Shown: piece after piece, positions 18,554 to 26,725 of the stretch
Layout: every line of letters begins with the position of its first letter
Position numbering within the stretch: the stretch's first letter is position 1
From: Gemmatimonadota bacterium
Lineage (GTDB): Bacteria; Gemmatimonadota; Gemmatimonadetes; Gemmatimonadales; GWC2-71-9
Reading direction: 5' to 3'
Length of the DNA: 33,824 nt
NCBI GenBank assembly: GCA_003222155.1
Contig: QHUU01000079.1
Span: 1 to 33,824, forward strand
Made by a program: the position numbers and the translations under genes
Notes under the pieces: model-generated
What the model saw: only the letters and a program-made list of their open reading frames with translations
Database searches by the model: none
Told to the model about the DNA's origin: nothing

Positions 18554-19442
18554 TCTCCTCGTAGAGCCGCTGGTACGACTCGAGGCGGTCGGGCTCCACG
18601 GCGTGCTCTGCCGCGGCCTGGCGCACCGCGCATCCCGGCTCGGCGAGATGGCGGCAGTCGTCGAAGCGACACTGATCGAGAAAGCGCCGGAACTCGGGGA
18701 AGCAGGCGGCCAGGAGCTCCGGGTCGATCCCCCACGTTCCCACCTCCCGCAGCCCCGGCGTGTCGACCACGTAGCCCCCCCCGGCCAGCGGCACGAGCAG
18801 GGCGGCGCGGGTGGTGTGCTTGCCGGTGCCCCACTTCTCGCTGATCGCGCCGATGCGGAGGTTCAGGGCGGGGTAGAGCGCGTTCAGGAGGCTCGACTTG
18901 CCCACGCCCGACTGACCGGCGAGCACCGACTCGCGGCCGCGGAGCAGGTCGCGCAGCGCGGGCAGGCCCAGCGGCTGCGTGACGGAGGTGGCCAGCACCT
19001 GGTACCCGGCGGGCGCATACCGGGCGACCAGGGGCTCGAGCGCGCCGCGGTCGAGATCGATCTTATTCAGGACGATCACGGCGGGCAGGCGATTCGCCTC
19101 CGCGATCACGAGAAACCGGTCGAGCATGCGCGGATTGGGCTCGGGCTCGCGCGCCGCCGCCACGACGACGACCTGGTCCACGTTGGCCGCGATCGGCTGC
19201 GCGCGCCGCCCGATCCGGTCTCCGGCGGCGGCGCGACGCGCCAGCACCGAGCGGCGGGGCCGGACGCGGGAGATGGTCGCGGTGCGGTCGGCGCGCACCT
19301 CCAGCTCCACCACATCGCCCGCCACCACGCGGTCGTCGTCTTTGCGCTTGAGCTTGCCACGCAGCGTCGCCGTGACTTCGCCCAGGTCGGTATGCACGCG
19401 GTAGCTCGAGCCGGTGCGGGCCAGGACCACTCCGCTGGTCAC
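18510..19442 (-). CDS. rsgA: Ribosome small-subunit maturation GTPase RsgA
   Basis: A 310-residue circularly permuted GTPase that checks and matures 30S subunits. An N-terminal OB fold (1-65; TATLRGKLKRKDDDRVVAGD) precedes the permuted G domain: G4 NKID (126-129), G1 GQSGVGKSS (176-184), the GTGKHTT switch region (206-212), then G3 DTPG (227-230). The C-terminal zinc site C258, C263, H265, C271 has exactly the family spacing. The GTG at 19442 is in a GTGA overlap with the upstream small gene, so translation is coupled. It ends the five-gene operon that starts with fadI and overlaps the convergent YpjD-type gene by 44 bp at its C-terminus. Confidence 0.95.
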   Translation of the reverse strand: MTSGVVLARTGSSYRVHTDLGEVTATLRGKLKRKDDDRVVAGDVVELEVRADRTATISRVRPRRSVLARRAAAGDRIGRRAQPIAANVDQVVVVAAAREPEPNPRMLDRFLVIAEANRLPAVIVLNKIDLDRGALEPLVARYAPAGYQVLATSVTQPLGLPALRDLLRGRESVLAGQSGVGKSSLLNALYPALNLRIGAISEKWGTGKHTTRAALLVPLAGGGYVVDTPGLREVGTWGIDPELLAACFPEFRRFLDQCRFDDCRHLAEPGCAVRQAAAEHAVEPDRLESYQRLYEEISVPSWSSGRRRGR

Positions 19443-19750
19443 GCGCGTCCCTGCTGGCCGATGCAGCGATCGAGATGCTGCTTCAGCTCGTGCAGGGTGA
19501 GCGCGAGCAACGGCGCGAGCGCTTCGGCCGGCGTGGCCCCGGAGGCGAGGTACTCCGTCTCGAGATGCCCGACGGGCCGGTCGCCCGAGTCCGACCAGCG
19601 CACGAACAACAGCGCGGCGCCGTAGCGGCCTTCCGCATCCGGGGTCTCGTCCACGAACGTGCCCACCGAGTACGCCCGCCCGTCCGCGCCGCCGAACGCG
19701 GGGGCACGCTCGTGTACGCGCCAGTAGCCGCCGAGCGTGTCGTCCGTCAG
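19439..19750 (-). CDS. Small protein of unknown function in the fad-proline dehydrogenase-rsgA operon
   Basis: About 103 residues if started at the CTG at 19750, which overlaps the proline dehydrogenase stop as CTGA in the way ATGA/GTGA junctions do. The first ordinary start is a GTG at 19717 (92 residues), which would leave a 29-bp gap and begin after the TLGGYW segment. The protein is mixed alpha/beta: SVGTFVDETPDAEG, AALLFVRWSDSGDRPVGHLETEYL, then a helix LALTLHELKQHLDRCI. I recognise no family. Reality as a gene is supported by the GTGA overlap with rsgA and the absence of any other frame between the two neighbours. There is no signal peptide or membrane segment. Confidence 0.65.
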   Translation of the reverse strand: MTDDTLGGYWRVHERAPAFGGADGRAYSVGTFVDETPDAEGRYGAALLFVRWSDSGDRPVGHLETEYLASGATPAEALAPLLALTLHELKQHLDRCIGQQGRA

Positions 19751-20679
19751 CTCCGCCGTAGTGACTCCCGCAGCACGTTGCCGAGCAGGAACGCCACGTT
19801 GGCGGGCCGCTCGGCGAGGCGGCGCATGAGGTACGGGTACCACTGTGTGCCGAACGGCACGTACACGCGGACGTTGTAGCCCTGGCGCCGCAACGCGAGC
19901 TGCAGGTCGCGCCGCACCCCGTACAACATCTGGAACTCGAAACGGGCCGGGGGGATGCCCTTGTCGCGCGCGAACGTCTTGGCGTGCTCGATGATGCGCG
20001 TGTCGTGCGTGGCGATGCCGGGATAGGTGCCCCGCAAGAGCAGCCGTTCCATGCAGCGCACGTATGTCGCATCCACGTCGCGCTTGGCGGGAAACGCGAC
20101 CGTGGCGGGCTCCTGGTAGGCGCCCTTGCACAGCCGCACGCGCGCCCCGAGGGCGATCATTTGCTCCACGTCCTGCTCGGTGCGGCGCAGGTATGATTGC
20201 AGCACCACCCCCACCGCGTTCCCGAACTCCGCGTGGAACGTACGCTTGAAGAGCTGGAGCGTCCGCTCGGCGTACTCGGACTGCTCCATGTCGATCCGCA
20301 CGAACGAGCTCTGTGCGCCGGCCTTCCCGATGATGACGCGCAGGTTTTCGACGCACAGTTGCTCCGCGATATCCAGCCCCATCTGCGTGAGCTTCAGCGA
20401 GACGTTGGCGTCCGCGCCGGCGGCCTTGACGCGGTCGAGCGTCTCGAGATACGTGTCGCGCGCGGCGTGCGCCTCGGCGGCGGTGTGCACCGACTCGCCC
20501 AGCACGTCGAGGCTCGCGGTGATCCCCGCCCCGTTCAGGTCCTTGAGGGCGGCGACGCCCGAGTCCACGGTCTCGCCGGCGACGAAGCGCGCCGCGAAGC
20601 GGCGCGCCAGTCCGTTCCCCCGGATGAAGCGGAAGATCCGGGGCTGCTCGCTGAGCCACAGGAGACCGGTCCGCAGCAT
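19747..20679 (-). CDS. Proline dehydrogenase (monofunctional)
   Basis: 310 residues, the size of stand-alone FAD-dependent proline dehydrogenases, which oxidise proline to pyrroline-5-carboxylate and pass electrons to the respiratory quinone pool. Family segments include ANVSLKLTQMG, FVRIDMEQSEY, GVVLQSYLRRTEQD, RVRLCKGAYQEP, ATHDTRIIEHA, FEFQMLYGVR, YVPFGTQWYPYLMRRLAERPAN with the substrate-binding R-R-x-x-E at 286-290. The downstream step, P5C dehydrogenase, is not in the window. The ATG at 20679 shares one base with the fadJ stop (TGATG), which indicates coupled translation. Grouping with fadI/fadJ suggests co-regulation of carbon catabolism. Confidence 0.93.
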   Translation of the reverse strand: MLRTGLLWLSEQPRIFRFIRGNGLARRFAARFVAGETVDSGVAALKDLNGAGITASLDVLGESVHTAAEAHAARDTYLETLDRVKAAGADANVSLKLTQMGLDIAEQLCVENLRVIIGKAGAQSSFVRIDMEQSEYAERTLQLFKRTFHAEFGNAVGVVLQSYLRRTEQDVEQMIALGARVRLCKGAYQEPATVAFPAKRDVDATYVRCMERLLLRGTYPGIATHDTRIIEHAKTFARDKGIPPARFEFQMLYGVRRDLQLALRRQGYNVRVYVPFGTQWYPYLMRRLAERPANVAFLLGNVLRESLRRS

Positions 20680-22826
20680 CAGGGATAGAACTTGCCGCCA
20701 TCGGCCGCCCGGTCGCGCAGCGCCTCGCTCGGTGCGAAGCGGGGGCCGTAGCGCTCGGCGAGGCGCTCCAGCTCCCCGACGATCCGCACCGCACCGAGGT
20801 CGTCGGCGTGTCGCAGCGGCCCGCCGCGAAACGGCGGGAACCCGAAGCCGAAGACGGCCCCGATGTCGCCGTCACGGGGCGTGCGGACGATGCCCTCCGC
20901 CACCGCCCGCGCCGCTTCGTTCAGCATCATGAGGACGAGCCGCTGGATGATCTCCGCCGGGCGGGGGCGGCCGTTGGGGTGCACGCCGATGAGCTCGTAC
21001 ACGCCCGCGTCCACCGCGCCCTTCTTGCCTCCCGCGTACTTGTAGAACCCCTTGCCCGCCTTGCGCCCCAACCGCCCGCTCTTCACCATCGCGGCGAACG
21101 CGGGCGCCGGGGCCAGCCGCTCGCCGAAGGCGGCGTGCATCACGCCGGCCACCTTCTCGGCCACATCCATCCCGACCTCGTCGAGCAAGGTGATCGGTCC
21201 GACGGGAAAACCCCATTCCGCCATCAGCCCGTCGAGGTCCTCCACCGCGACGCCTTCGGCCAGGAGGTAGCCGGCCTCGTTCATGTAGGGGGTGAGAATG
21301 CGGTTGATCCAGAACCCCGGGCTGTCCTTCACGACGATCGCCGTCTTGCCCATGCGGCGGCCGAACGCGACGGCCGTGCTCACCACGCCCGGGCTGGTCC
21401 GCGCCGACGGGATCACCTCGAGCAGCGGCATGCGGGCGACGGGAGAGAAGAAATGCATCCCGATCACGCGTTCCGGCCGGGTCGCGACGTCGGCGATCTC
21501 GTGGATGGGGATGGTCGAGGTATTGGACGCGAACACCGCGTCCGGGCGCGCCGCCTCCTCGACCTCCCGCAGCACCTGCTGCTTCACCGCCAGGTCCTCG
21601 AATACGGCCTCGATCACGAGCTCGGCACGGCCGAATCCCGCGTAGTCCGCGCCGCCCGACAGCAGCGCGACGAGCCGCGCGTGCTCGTACTTCGTGATGC
21701 GACGTCGCTCGAGCCGGTCGTCCAGGATGTCGCGCGCGGCCGCCAGTCCCTTGGCGACGCGCGGCAGGTCGGCGTCCTTCATGCGGACGTCGACGCCCGC
21801 CTGAGCGATGGCGGTGCCCGCGATGCCCGATCCCATGAACCCCGCGCCGACGACTCCGAGGCGCTGCACCTCGCCGGGTGCCGGGGGTTTCGAGATTCCG
21901 AAGTCCTTCTTGAGCGCCGTGGTGGCGAAGAAGATCTGGACGAGCTTGCGGGATACGTCCGACACCGCGAGCTGGGCGAACAGCTGCGCCTCGCGCTTGA
22001 GGCCGGCGCGCACGCCGTGGCGCAGGCCGTGCTCCACCGCTTCGAGCGCCGCGAGTGGAGCGGGATAATGCCCTCGCGTCTGCCGCAACACCTGCTTGCG
22101 TGCCGCGCGGAACACCACGCGGCGGCCGAGCGGGTTGCCGTCGAGCAGCCACGCCACGACGCCGCCGCGCCGTTTGCGCCTGGGCCGCCAGCCGCCCGCC
22201 AGTCGGCGCGCGGCCTGGAGGGTGACGTCCCGCAGGATGGCCGGGTGGACCAGCTCGTCCACGATGCCGAGGCGGAACGCCTTCTGGGCGCGCTCGACCT
22301 TGCCGGCGAGGATGATGTCGAGCGCCGCGCGCGCGCCGATCAACCGGGGCAGCCGCTGGCAGCCACCCGCGCCGGGCAGAATCCCGAGCTGCACTTCCGG
22401 GAGGCCGAGCTGGGTCTTGGGGTGGTCGGACGCGACGCGGTAGTGGCAGGCGAGGGCGAACTCGAGCCCGCCTCCGAGACACGCGCCGTGAATGCCCACG
22501 GCGATCGGCTTAGCGAAGCGCGCCACGCGGTCGAGCAGCTCCTGCCCGTCTGCGGAGAGCCGCTCGGCCTCGGCGGCGGTGGTGAGGCGGACGAACTCTT
22601 CGATGTCCGCGCCGGCGATGAAATTGTCGCGCTTGCCAGAGAAGAACGCGACCGCCTGCACGGCGCGGTCGCCCTCGAGCGCCGCCAGGGTCGCGAGCAC
22701 GTCGTCCTTCACGACACGCGAGATCTTGTTGACGGGCTCGTTCTTCAGGTCGAACGTGACGACGGCCACCGCGCCGTCGGCGAGCTCCCACGTGAGCGCC
22801 GCGCCTCCGGCCGGCCCCGGCGGCAT
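20679..22826 (-). CDS. fadJ: Fatty-acid oxidation multifunctional subunit: enoyl-CoA hydratase / 3-hydroxyacyl-CoA dehydrogenase
   Basis: 715 residues, the FadJ/FadB length. The N-terminal crotonase domain (1 to about 200) has the oxyanion-hole region FIAGADIEE (69-77) and both catalytic glutamates, E122 (GGGLEFALA) and E144 (GLPEVQLG). The NAD-binding domain starts at about 322 with GAGFMG (327-332), followed by NTSTIPI, GMHFFSPV with the catalytic histidine, and the C-terminal dehydrogenase helices with GFPVGPITLLDEVG. The ATG at 22826 overlaps the thiolase stop by one base (TGATG). Together with the thiolase it completes three steps of each beta-oxidation round; an acyl-CoA dehydrogenase and ligase must be elsewhere. 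The open frame upstream of 22826 is antisense-like and has no homology. Confidence 0.95.
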   Translation of the reverse strand: MPPGPAGGAALTWELADGAVAVVTFDLKNEPVNKISRVVKDDVLATLAALEGDRAVQAVAFFSGKRDNFIAGADIEEFVRLTTAAEAERLSADGQELLDRVARFAKPIAVGIHGACLGGGLEFALACHYRVASDHPKTQLGLPEVQLGILPGAGGCQRLPRLIGARAALDIILAGKVERAQKAFRLGIVDELVHPAILRDVTLQAARRLAGGWRPRRKRRGGVVAWLLDGNPLGRRVVFRAARKQVLRQTRGHYPAPLAALEAVEHGLRHGVRAGLKREAQLFAQLAVSDVSRKLVQIFFATTALKKDFGISKPPAPGEVQRLGVVGAGFMGSGIAGTAIAQAGVDVRMKDADLPRVAKGLAAARDILDDRLERRRITKYEHARLVALLSGGADYAGFGRAELVIEAVFEDLAVKQQVLREVEEAARPDAVFASNTSTIPIHEIADVATRPERVIGMHFFSPVARMPLLEVIPSARTSPGVVSTAVAFGRRMGKTAIVVKDSPGFWINRILTPYMNEAGYLLAEGVAVEDLDGLMAEWGFPVGPITLLDEVGMDVAEKVAGVMHAAFGERLAPAPAFAAMVKSGRLGRKAGKGFYKYAGGKKGAVDAGVYELIGVHPNGRPRPAEIIQRLVLMMLNEAARAVAEGIVRTPRDGDIGAVFGFGFPPFRGGPLRHADDLGAVRIVGELERLAERYGPRFAPSEALRDRAADGGKFYP

Positions 22827-24085
22827 CAGCGGCGCTCCAGGACCATGGCGAAACCCATGCCGCCCTGCGCGCAGATCGACAGCAGGCCGAACTGCGCGTC
22901 GCGGCGGGCCATCTCGTTCGCGAGGGTCGTGACGATGCGCGCGCCCGTCGCGCCGAACGGATGGCCGATGGCGATCGAGCCGCCCATCACGTTGATCACA
23001 TCCTCGTTGATCTCCCATCCCTTCGCCGCCCACCCCTGGATATTCGAGAGCACCTGCGCGGCGAATGCCTCGTGCACCTCGATCACCCCCAGATCGCGCC
23101 ATCCGATCCCGGCACGGTCGAGCGCCTGGGGGACCGCGAAGATCGGCGCCTGGAGCAGCTGCCATCCGGGATCGACTGCCGCGACCGCGTAGGATCGGAT
23201 GTAGGCCAACGGCGTGTAGCCGAGCGCGCGCGCCGCGGCGTCGCTCATGAGCAGCACCGCCGCTGCCCCGTCGGTGAGGGGAGACGAATTCGCCGCGGTG
23301 ACGCTGCCGTAGCGGCGGTCGAAGACCGGTTTGAGCTTCGCCATCTGCTCGAGCGACGTGTCGCGGCGGATGCCGTTGTCCGCGGTCACGACCGGGTCCC
23401 CCGGGCGCGGCGGGAACCAGGGGACAATCTCAGCCGTCAGCCGGTGATCGTCCGTTGCGCGGGCGGCGAGCTGGTGGCTGCGCAGCGCCCAGCTGTCCTG
23501 TGCCTCGCGCGAGATGCGGTTCTCCTTCGCCATTTTCTCGGCCGATTGCCCCATCGATTCGCCGGTGGACGGCTCGGCGATGGCGGGCGAGACGGGGACG
23601 AGGTCACGCGGCCGAATGCGGCTGAAGGCACGCAACCTGGCCGCGAGCGACTTCGCCTTGCTCGCCTCGACGAGAATGTCCGCCAGGCGACGGGAGGCGA
23701 GGATCGGAATGTCGGAGAGCGACTCGACCCCGCCCGCCAGCACGACGTCGGCGTGACCGGAGACGATTTCGTCGTGCGCGTTGGCGACGGCCTGACCGGA
23801 GGAGGCGCAGGCACGGTTCAACGAGTAGGCGGGGATCTCCTTGGGAAACTGGGGGAGGAGGCTCACTTCGCGGGCCACGTTCGGCACCAGCGCCGACGCC
23901 ACCACTTGCCCGAAGATCACGGCGTCCACCTCGGCACCGGCCAGGTCGGTGCGCTCCAGCAACTCGCGCGCGACGAAGCGGGCCAGATCCACGGCCCGCA
24001 CGTCCTTGAGCGCGGTGCCTGAGCGGCAGAAGGGGGTCCGGCAGCCGGCCACGATCGCGACGCGCCGTCCGTTTCCAGCGGGCAT
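22826..24085 (-). CDS. fadI: Acetyl-CoA C-acyltransferase (thiolase), FadI type
   Basis: 419 residues. It cleaves 3-ketoacyl-CoA with CoA in the last step of beta-oxidation. The nucleophile C93 is in RACASSGQAVAN; VIEVHEAFAAQ, GHPFGATGAR and CAQGGMG carry the catalytic His and second Cys of thiolases. SGHADVVLAGGVESLSDIPI and the long RLRAFSRIRPRDLVPV insertion resemble FadI rather than FadA. The ATG at 24085 is preferred: it has GGAG nine bases upstream and begins at the conserved RRVAIVAGCRTPF; in-frame codons above it are not conserved. It is the first gene of the minus-strand operon and diverges from glpD. Confidence 0.93.
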   Translation of the reverse strand: MPAGNGRRVAIVAGCRTPFCRSGTALKDVRAVDLARFVARELLERTDLAGAEVDAVIFGQVVASALVPNVAREVSLLPQFPKEIPAYSLNRACASSGQAVANAHDEIVSGHADVVLAGGVESLSDIPILASRRLADILVEASKAKSLAARLRAFSRIRPRDLVPVSPAIAEPSTGESMGQSAEKMAKENRISREAQDSWALRSHQLAARATDDHRLTAEIVPWFPPRPGDPVVTADNGIRRDTSLEQMAKLKPVFDRRYGSVTAANSSPLTDGAAAVLLMSDAAARALGYTPLAYIRSYAVAAVDPGWQLLQAPIFAVPQALDRAGIGWRDLGVIEVHEAFAAQVLSNIQGWAAKGWEINEDVINVMGGSIAIGHPFGATGARIVTTLANEMARRDAQFGLLSICAQGGMGFAMVLERR

Positions 24086-24146
24086 TACATTCTTCTCCGC
24101 GCTCACGGAACGAAACCTACCACCGTCCCGGCGCGCGGGCCAAGCC

Positions 24147-24161
24147 GGAGGAACGCCGACG
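24147..24161 (+). promoter_or_regulatory. Strong ribosome-binding site in front of an ACG codon, probable true glpD start
   Basis: GGAGGA (24147-24152) lies six bases before ACG (24159-24161), which is in frame with glpD. The 17 codons from this ACG to the first ATG (24210) encode NETEFSHRTRAKALTA, matching the conserved start of GlpD proteins (an F-S-x-R-x-R-x-x-x-L pattern before the FAD site). The ATG at 24210 has no ribosome-binding site. Confidence 0.55.
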
Positions 24162-24209
24162 AACGAAACGGAATTCTCACACCGCACGCGTGCCAAGGCC
24201 CTCACGGCG

Positions 24210-25850
24210 ATGGCGGCCGAGCCGGTGGACGTGCTCGTCGTCGGCGGCGGGATTACCGGCGCCGGGATCGCGCGCGACGCGGCGCTGCGCGGCTTTCGCA
24301 CGGCGGTGGTGGACAAGGGCGACTTCGCGAGCGGTACGTCGTCCCATTCGTCCCGCTTGATCCACGGCGGACTCCGTTATCTCGAGCAATACGAGTTCCA
24401 CCTGGTGCGCGAGGCATCGCGCGAGCGGCGGGTTCTGCTCAACGTAGCGCCGCATCTCGTCCGCCCGCTGCCGTTCGTGTTGCCATCGTACCGGGGCGCT
24501 CGGGTACCGGCGTGGCGACTGCGCGCCGGCCTGTGGCTGTACGACCTGCTCGCCGGCTTTCGCAACGTGGGGCTCCATCGCTGGCTGGGGCGCAAGGCGA
24601 CGCTTCGGCTCGAGCCCGGGCTGCGCGACAAGGACTTGCAGGGCGCGGCGCTCTACTTCGACGCGCAGACGGACGACGCGCGGCTCACGCTCGCCACCAT
24701 GCGTGCCGCCGCGCACGCGGGCGCTCTGGTGGCGAACCATGCGGAGGTCACGGCGTTGCTCAAGCCGGACGCACGGATTCGCGGCGCCGCGGTGCGCGAC
24801 GTGCTGAGCGGACACGAGTACAACGTACGCGCGCTCGTCGTGGTGAACGCGACGGGACCCTGGGCGGACGAGCTGCGGCGGTTGGAGGATCCGGAGGCGG
24901 AGCCGGTGCTGCGTCTGACCAAGGGCGCGCACGTCGCCGTGCCGCGCCAGCGCATGGGCCACCTCCGCGCGATGACGCTCACCTCCCCGCTCGACGGGCG
25001 GGTGATGTTCGTGCTGCCGTGGGGCGATCTCAGCTATATCGGCACGACCGACACCGACGACGAGACCCCGCCCGACGACGTGCGCGCCACGGGAGAGGAC
25101 GTGATTTACCTGCTGCGCTCCGCCAACTGGTTCTTCCCCACGGCACGCCTCTCGCCGCGGGACGTCATGGCGACCTGGGCAGGCCTGCGCCCGCTGCTGC
25201 GCGCGACGGGGGCGGGGGGGCGGGACGTCGCGCCGTCGGACGCCTCCCGGGAGCACCGCGTGGTCGAAGGCCCGGGCGGATTGCTCACGATCGCGGGCGG
25301 CAAGCTCACCACCTACCGGCTCATGGCGCGCGATGTGGTCGATCGTGTCGCCGCCCGGCTGCGCGCGCTGGACGGTCGTCCGCGTGTCGCCCGACCCCCG
25401 ACCGATCGGCTGCCGCTGCCCGGAGGCGAGACGGCGGACCTGGAGGGCCTCGTGAAGGCGGCGACGGAGCGGGGTGCCCGCGAATCGACGGCGCGGTACC
25501 TGGTGGGAGCCTACGGGAGCGAGGCCGCGGCGGTGCTCAACCTCGTGGAGCGTGACCGCGCCCTCGGGCAGCCGATCGTGGCCGGGCGACCGGAGGTCTG
25601 GGCGGAGGTGACGCACGCGGTGGAGCGGGAGATGGCACTCCGGCTCGCCGACGTGCTCATCCGGCGGCTGCATCTCTTCTACGTGACGCGCGACCAGGCG
25701 GTCTCCGCCGCGGGCGCCGTGGCGGACCGGATGGCGGAGGCGCTCGGCTGGGACGCGACGCAGCGCGCCGCCGAGGTGGCCGACTACCGAGCGCAGGTCG
25801 AGCGATCGCGTGCGTTCGCGGAAGAAGTGGCGGGGCTCCCCAATCCGTGA
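24210..25850 (+). CDS. glpD: Aerobic glycerol-3-phosphate dehydrogenase
   Basis: 546 residues from the first ATG; probably 563 if translation starts at the ACG at 24159. A membrane-associated FAD enzyme that oxidises glycerol-3-phosphate to dihydroxyacetone phosphate and reduces quinone. The FAD-binding GGGITGAG lies at 12-19, followed by the GlpD hallmark TSSHSSRLIHGGLRYLEQ, YFDAQTDDARLTLATM, VNATGPWAD, YIGTTDTD, TWAGLRPLL and GLLTIAGGKLTTYRLMA. The C-terminal helical domain (about 400-546) is complete. The stop TGA is part of a possible extended -10 for the cytochrome gene 16 bp downstream. Confidence 0.95.
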   Translation: MAAEPVDVLVVGGGITGAGIARDAALRGFRTAVVDKGDFASGTSSHSSRLIHGGLRYLEQYEFHLVREASRERRVLLNVAPHLVRPLPFVLPSYRGARVPAWRLRAGLWLYDLLAGFRNVGLHRWLGRKATLRLEPGLRDKDLQGAALYFDAQTDDARLTLATMRAAAHAGALVANHAEVTALLKPDARIRGAAVRDVLSGHEYNVRALVVVNATGPWADELRRLEDPEAEPVLRLTKGAHVAVPRQRMGHLRAMTLTSPLDGRVMFVLPWGDLSYIGTTDTDDETPPDDVRATGEDVIYLLRSANWFFPTARLSPRDVMATWAGLRPLLRATGAGGRDVAPSDASREHRVVEGPGGLLTIAGGKLTTYRLMARDVVDRVAARLRALDGRPRVARPPTDRLPLPGGETADLEGLVKAATERGARESTARYLVGAYGSEAAAVLNLVERDRALGQPIVAGRPEVWAEVTHAVEREMALRLADVLIRRLHLFYVTRDQAVSAAGAVADRMAEALGWDATQRAAEVADYRAQVERSRAFAEEVAGLPNP

Positions 25851-25856
25851 TAGTAT
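25848..25856 (+). promoter_or_regulatory. Extended -10-like promoter of the TsdA-like cytochrome gene
   Basis: TGATAGTAT: an extended TGn followed by TAGTAT (25851-25856), overlapping the glpD stop. The ATG of the next gene begins ten bases after the box, so the transcript would carry a leader of only about 3-5 bases. No Shine-Dalgarno is present between them. No -35 is apparent, as is common for extended -10 promoters. Confidence 0.45.
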
Positions 25857-25866
25857 CTCCCGCCTG

Positions 25867-26715
25867 ATGCGCGTCCCTCCCGGTGTGGGCCTGGTCGCCG
25901 CCGCGCTCGCGATGGCGTGCGGCCGCCGTGTCGGGCCACCCGGCGCCGACGCGCGCCCGGCCGCCTTGCAGGGTCCCGCCGACTCCCTCATTCCCGATGG
26001 TCCGCTCGGCACGGCCATCCGGCGCGGCCGCGCGCTGCTGCTCGCCACCGCCGAGAGCCTTCCGGCGCACGTCGGCAACAAGCTGCGGTGCGTGAGTTGT
26101 CACCTGGACGGGGGCCGCCGGTCGAGCGGCTCCTGGGTCGGCGTGTTCGCGCGCTACCCGCAGTACCGGGCACGCAGCGCCACCGTCGAGACGCTCCAAT
26201 ACCGGATCAACGACTGCTTCCGTCGCAGCATGAACGGCCTGCCGCTCGCGACCGACGGGGCGGACATGCGGGACATCGTCGCCTACCTGTGGTTCCTGTC
26301 CCGCGCCGTGCCGGTCGCCCCGGCGCCCATGTCCAACCGGCTCGCGAAGTGGGCCGCCCTCAGCGCCGACACGGCGGCCGGCGCCCGCGTGTACGCGACC
26401 AGCTGCGTCAAGTGCCACGGCGCGGAGGGCGAGGGGACGGCGGTGGCGCCGCCGGTGTGGGGGGCGCACTCGTACAACATCGGCGCGGGGATGGCGCGCG
26501 TGCGCACCGCCGCGGCGTTCATCAGCGACAACATGCCGTTCGACCAGCCGGGCACGTTGACCGACCAGCAGGCGTTCGACGTGGCCGCGTACGTGAACCT
26601 GCACGGCCGCCCGGATTTTCCCGACAAGGTCCACGATTGGCCGAACGGCGACGCGCCGCCGGACGTCGCTTATCCGACGGAGGCCGCTCGACATCACCGT
26701 TCCACCACCCGATAG
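25867..26715 (+). CDS. tsdA: Dihaem c-type cytochrome of the thiosulfate dehydrogenase (TsdA) type, predicted lipoprotein
   Basis: 282 residues. The leader ends in ALAMAC (C18), a lipobox-like site, so the protein is probably anchored in the periplasm. Two haem sites: CVSCH (75-79) and CVKCH (180-184). Matches to TsdA run throughout: LPAHVGNKLRCVSCHLDGG, RYPQYRARSATVETL, YRINDCFRRSMNG, PPVWGAHSYNIGAGM, AAAFISDNMP, DVAAYVNLHGRPDFP. C117 in NDC is at the place of the unusual cysteine ligand of the catalytic haem in TsdA, and M223 fits the distal ligand of the second haem. TsdA enzymes couple two thiosulfates to tetrathionate, or the reverse. The start at 25867 gives the signal peptide; the longer frame above it does not. 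A DsrE-like gene follows 10 bp later. Confidence 0.87.
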   Translation: MRVPPGVGLVAAALAMACGRRVGPPGADARPAALQGPADSLIPDGPLGTAIRRGRALLLATAESLPAHVGNKLRCVSCHLDGGRRSSGSWVGVFARYPQYRARSATVETLQYRINDCFRRSMNGLPLATDGADMRDIVAYLWFLSRAVPVAPAPMSNRLAKWAALSADTAAGARVYATSCVKCHGAEGEGTAVAPPVWGAHSYNIGAGMARVRTAAAFISDNMPFDQPGTLTDQQAFDVAAYVNLHGRPDFPDKVHDWPNGDAPPDVAYPTEAARHHRSTTR

Positions 26716-26719
26716 GAGG
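26714..26719 (+). promoter_or_regulatory. Consensus Shine-Dalgarno of the DsrE-like gene
   Basis: AGGAGG, six bases before the ATG at 26726 and overlapping the TAG stop of the cytochrome gene. It is the strongest ribosome-binding site in the window and suggests high and coupled expression of the second gene. Confidence 0.85.
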
Positions 26720-26725
26720 GTCTGT

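Noticed and set aside
20808-23192. 794-codon plus-strand open frame over fadJ and the end of fadI
   Set aside because: Antisense shadow of two motif-complete enzymes; no ribosome-binding site or homology.
24177-26081. 634-codon minus-strand open frame over glpD and the cytochrome gene
   Set aside because: Antisense shadow spanning two genes; translation is arginine/histidine-rich without domains.
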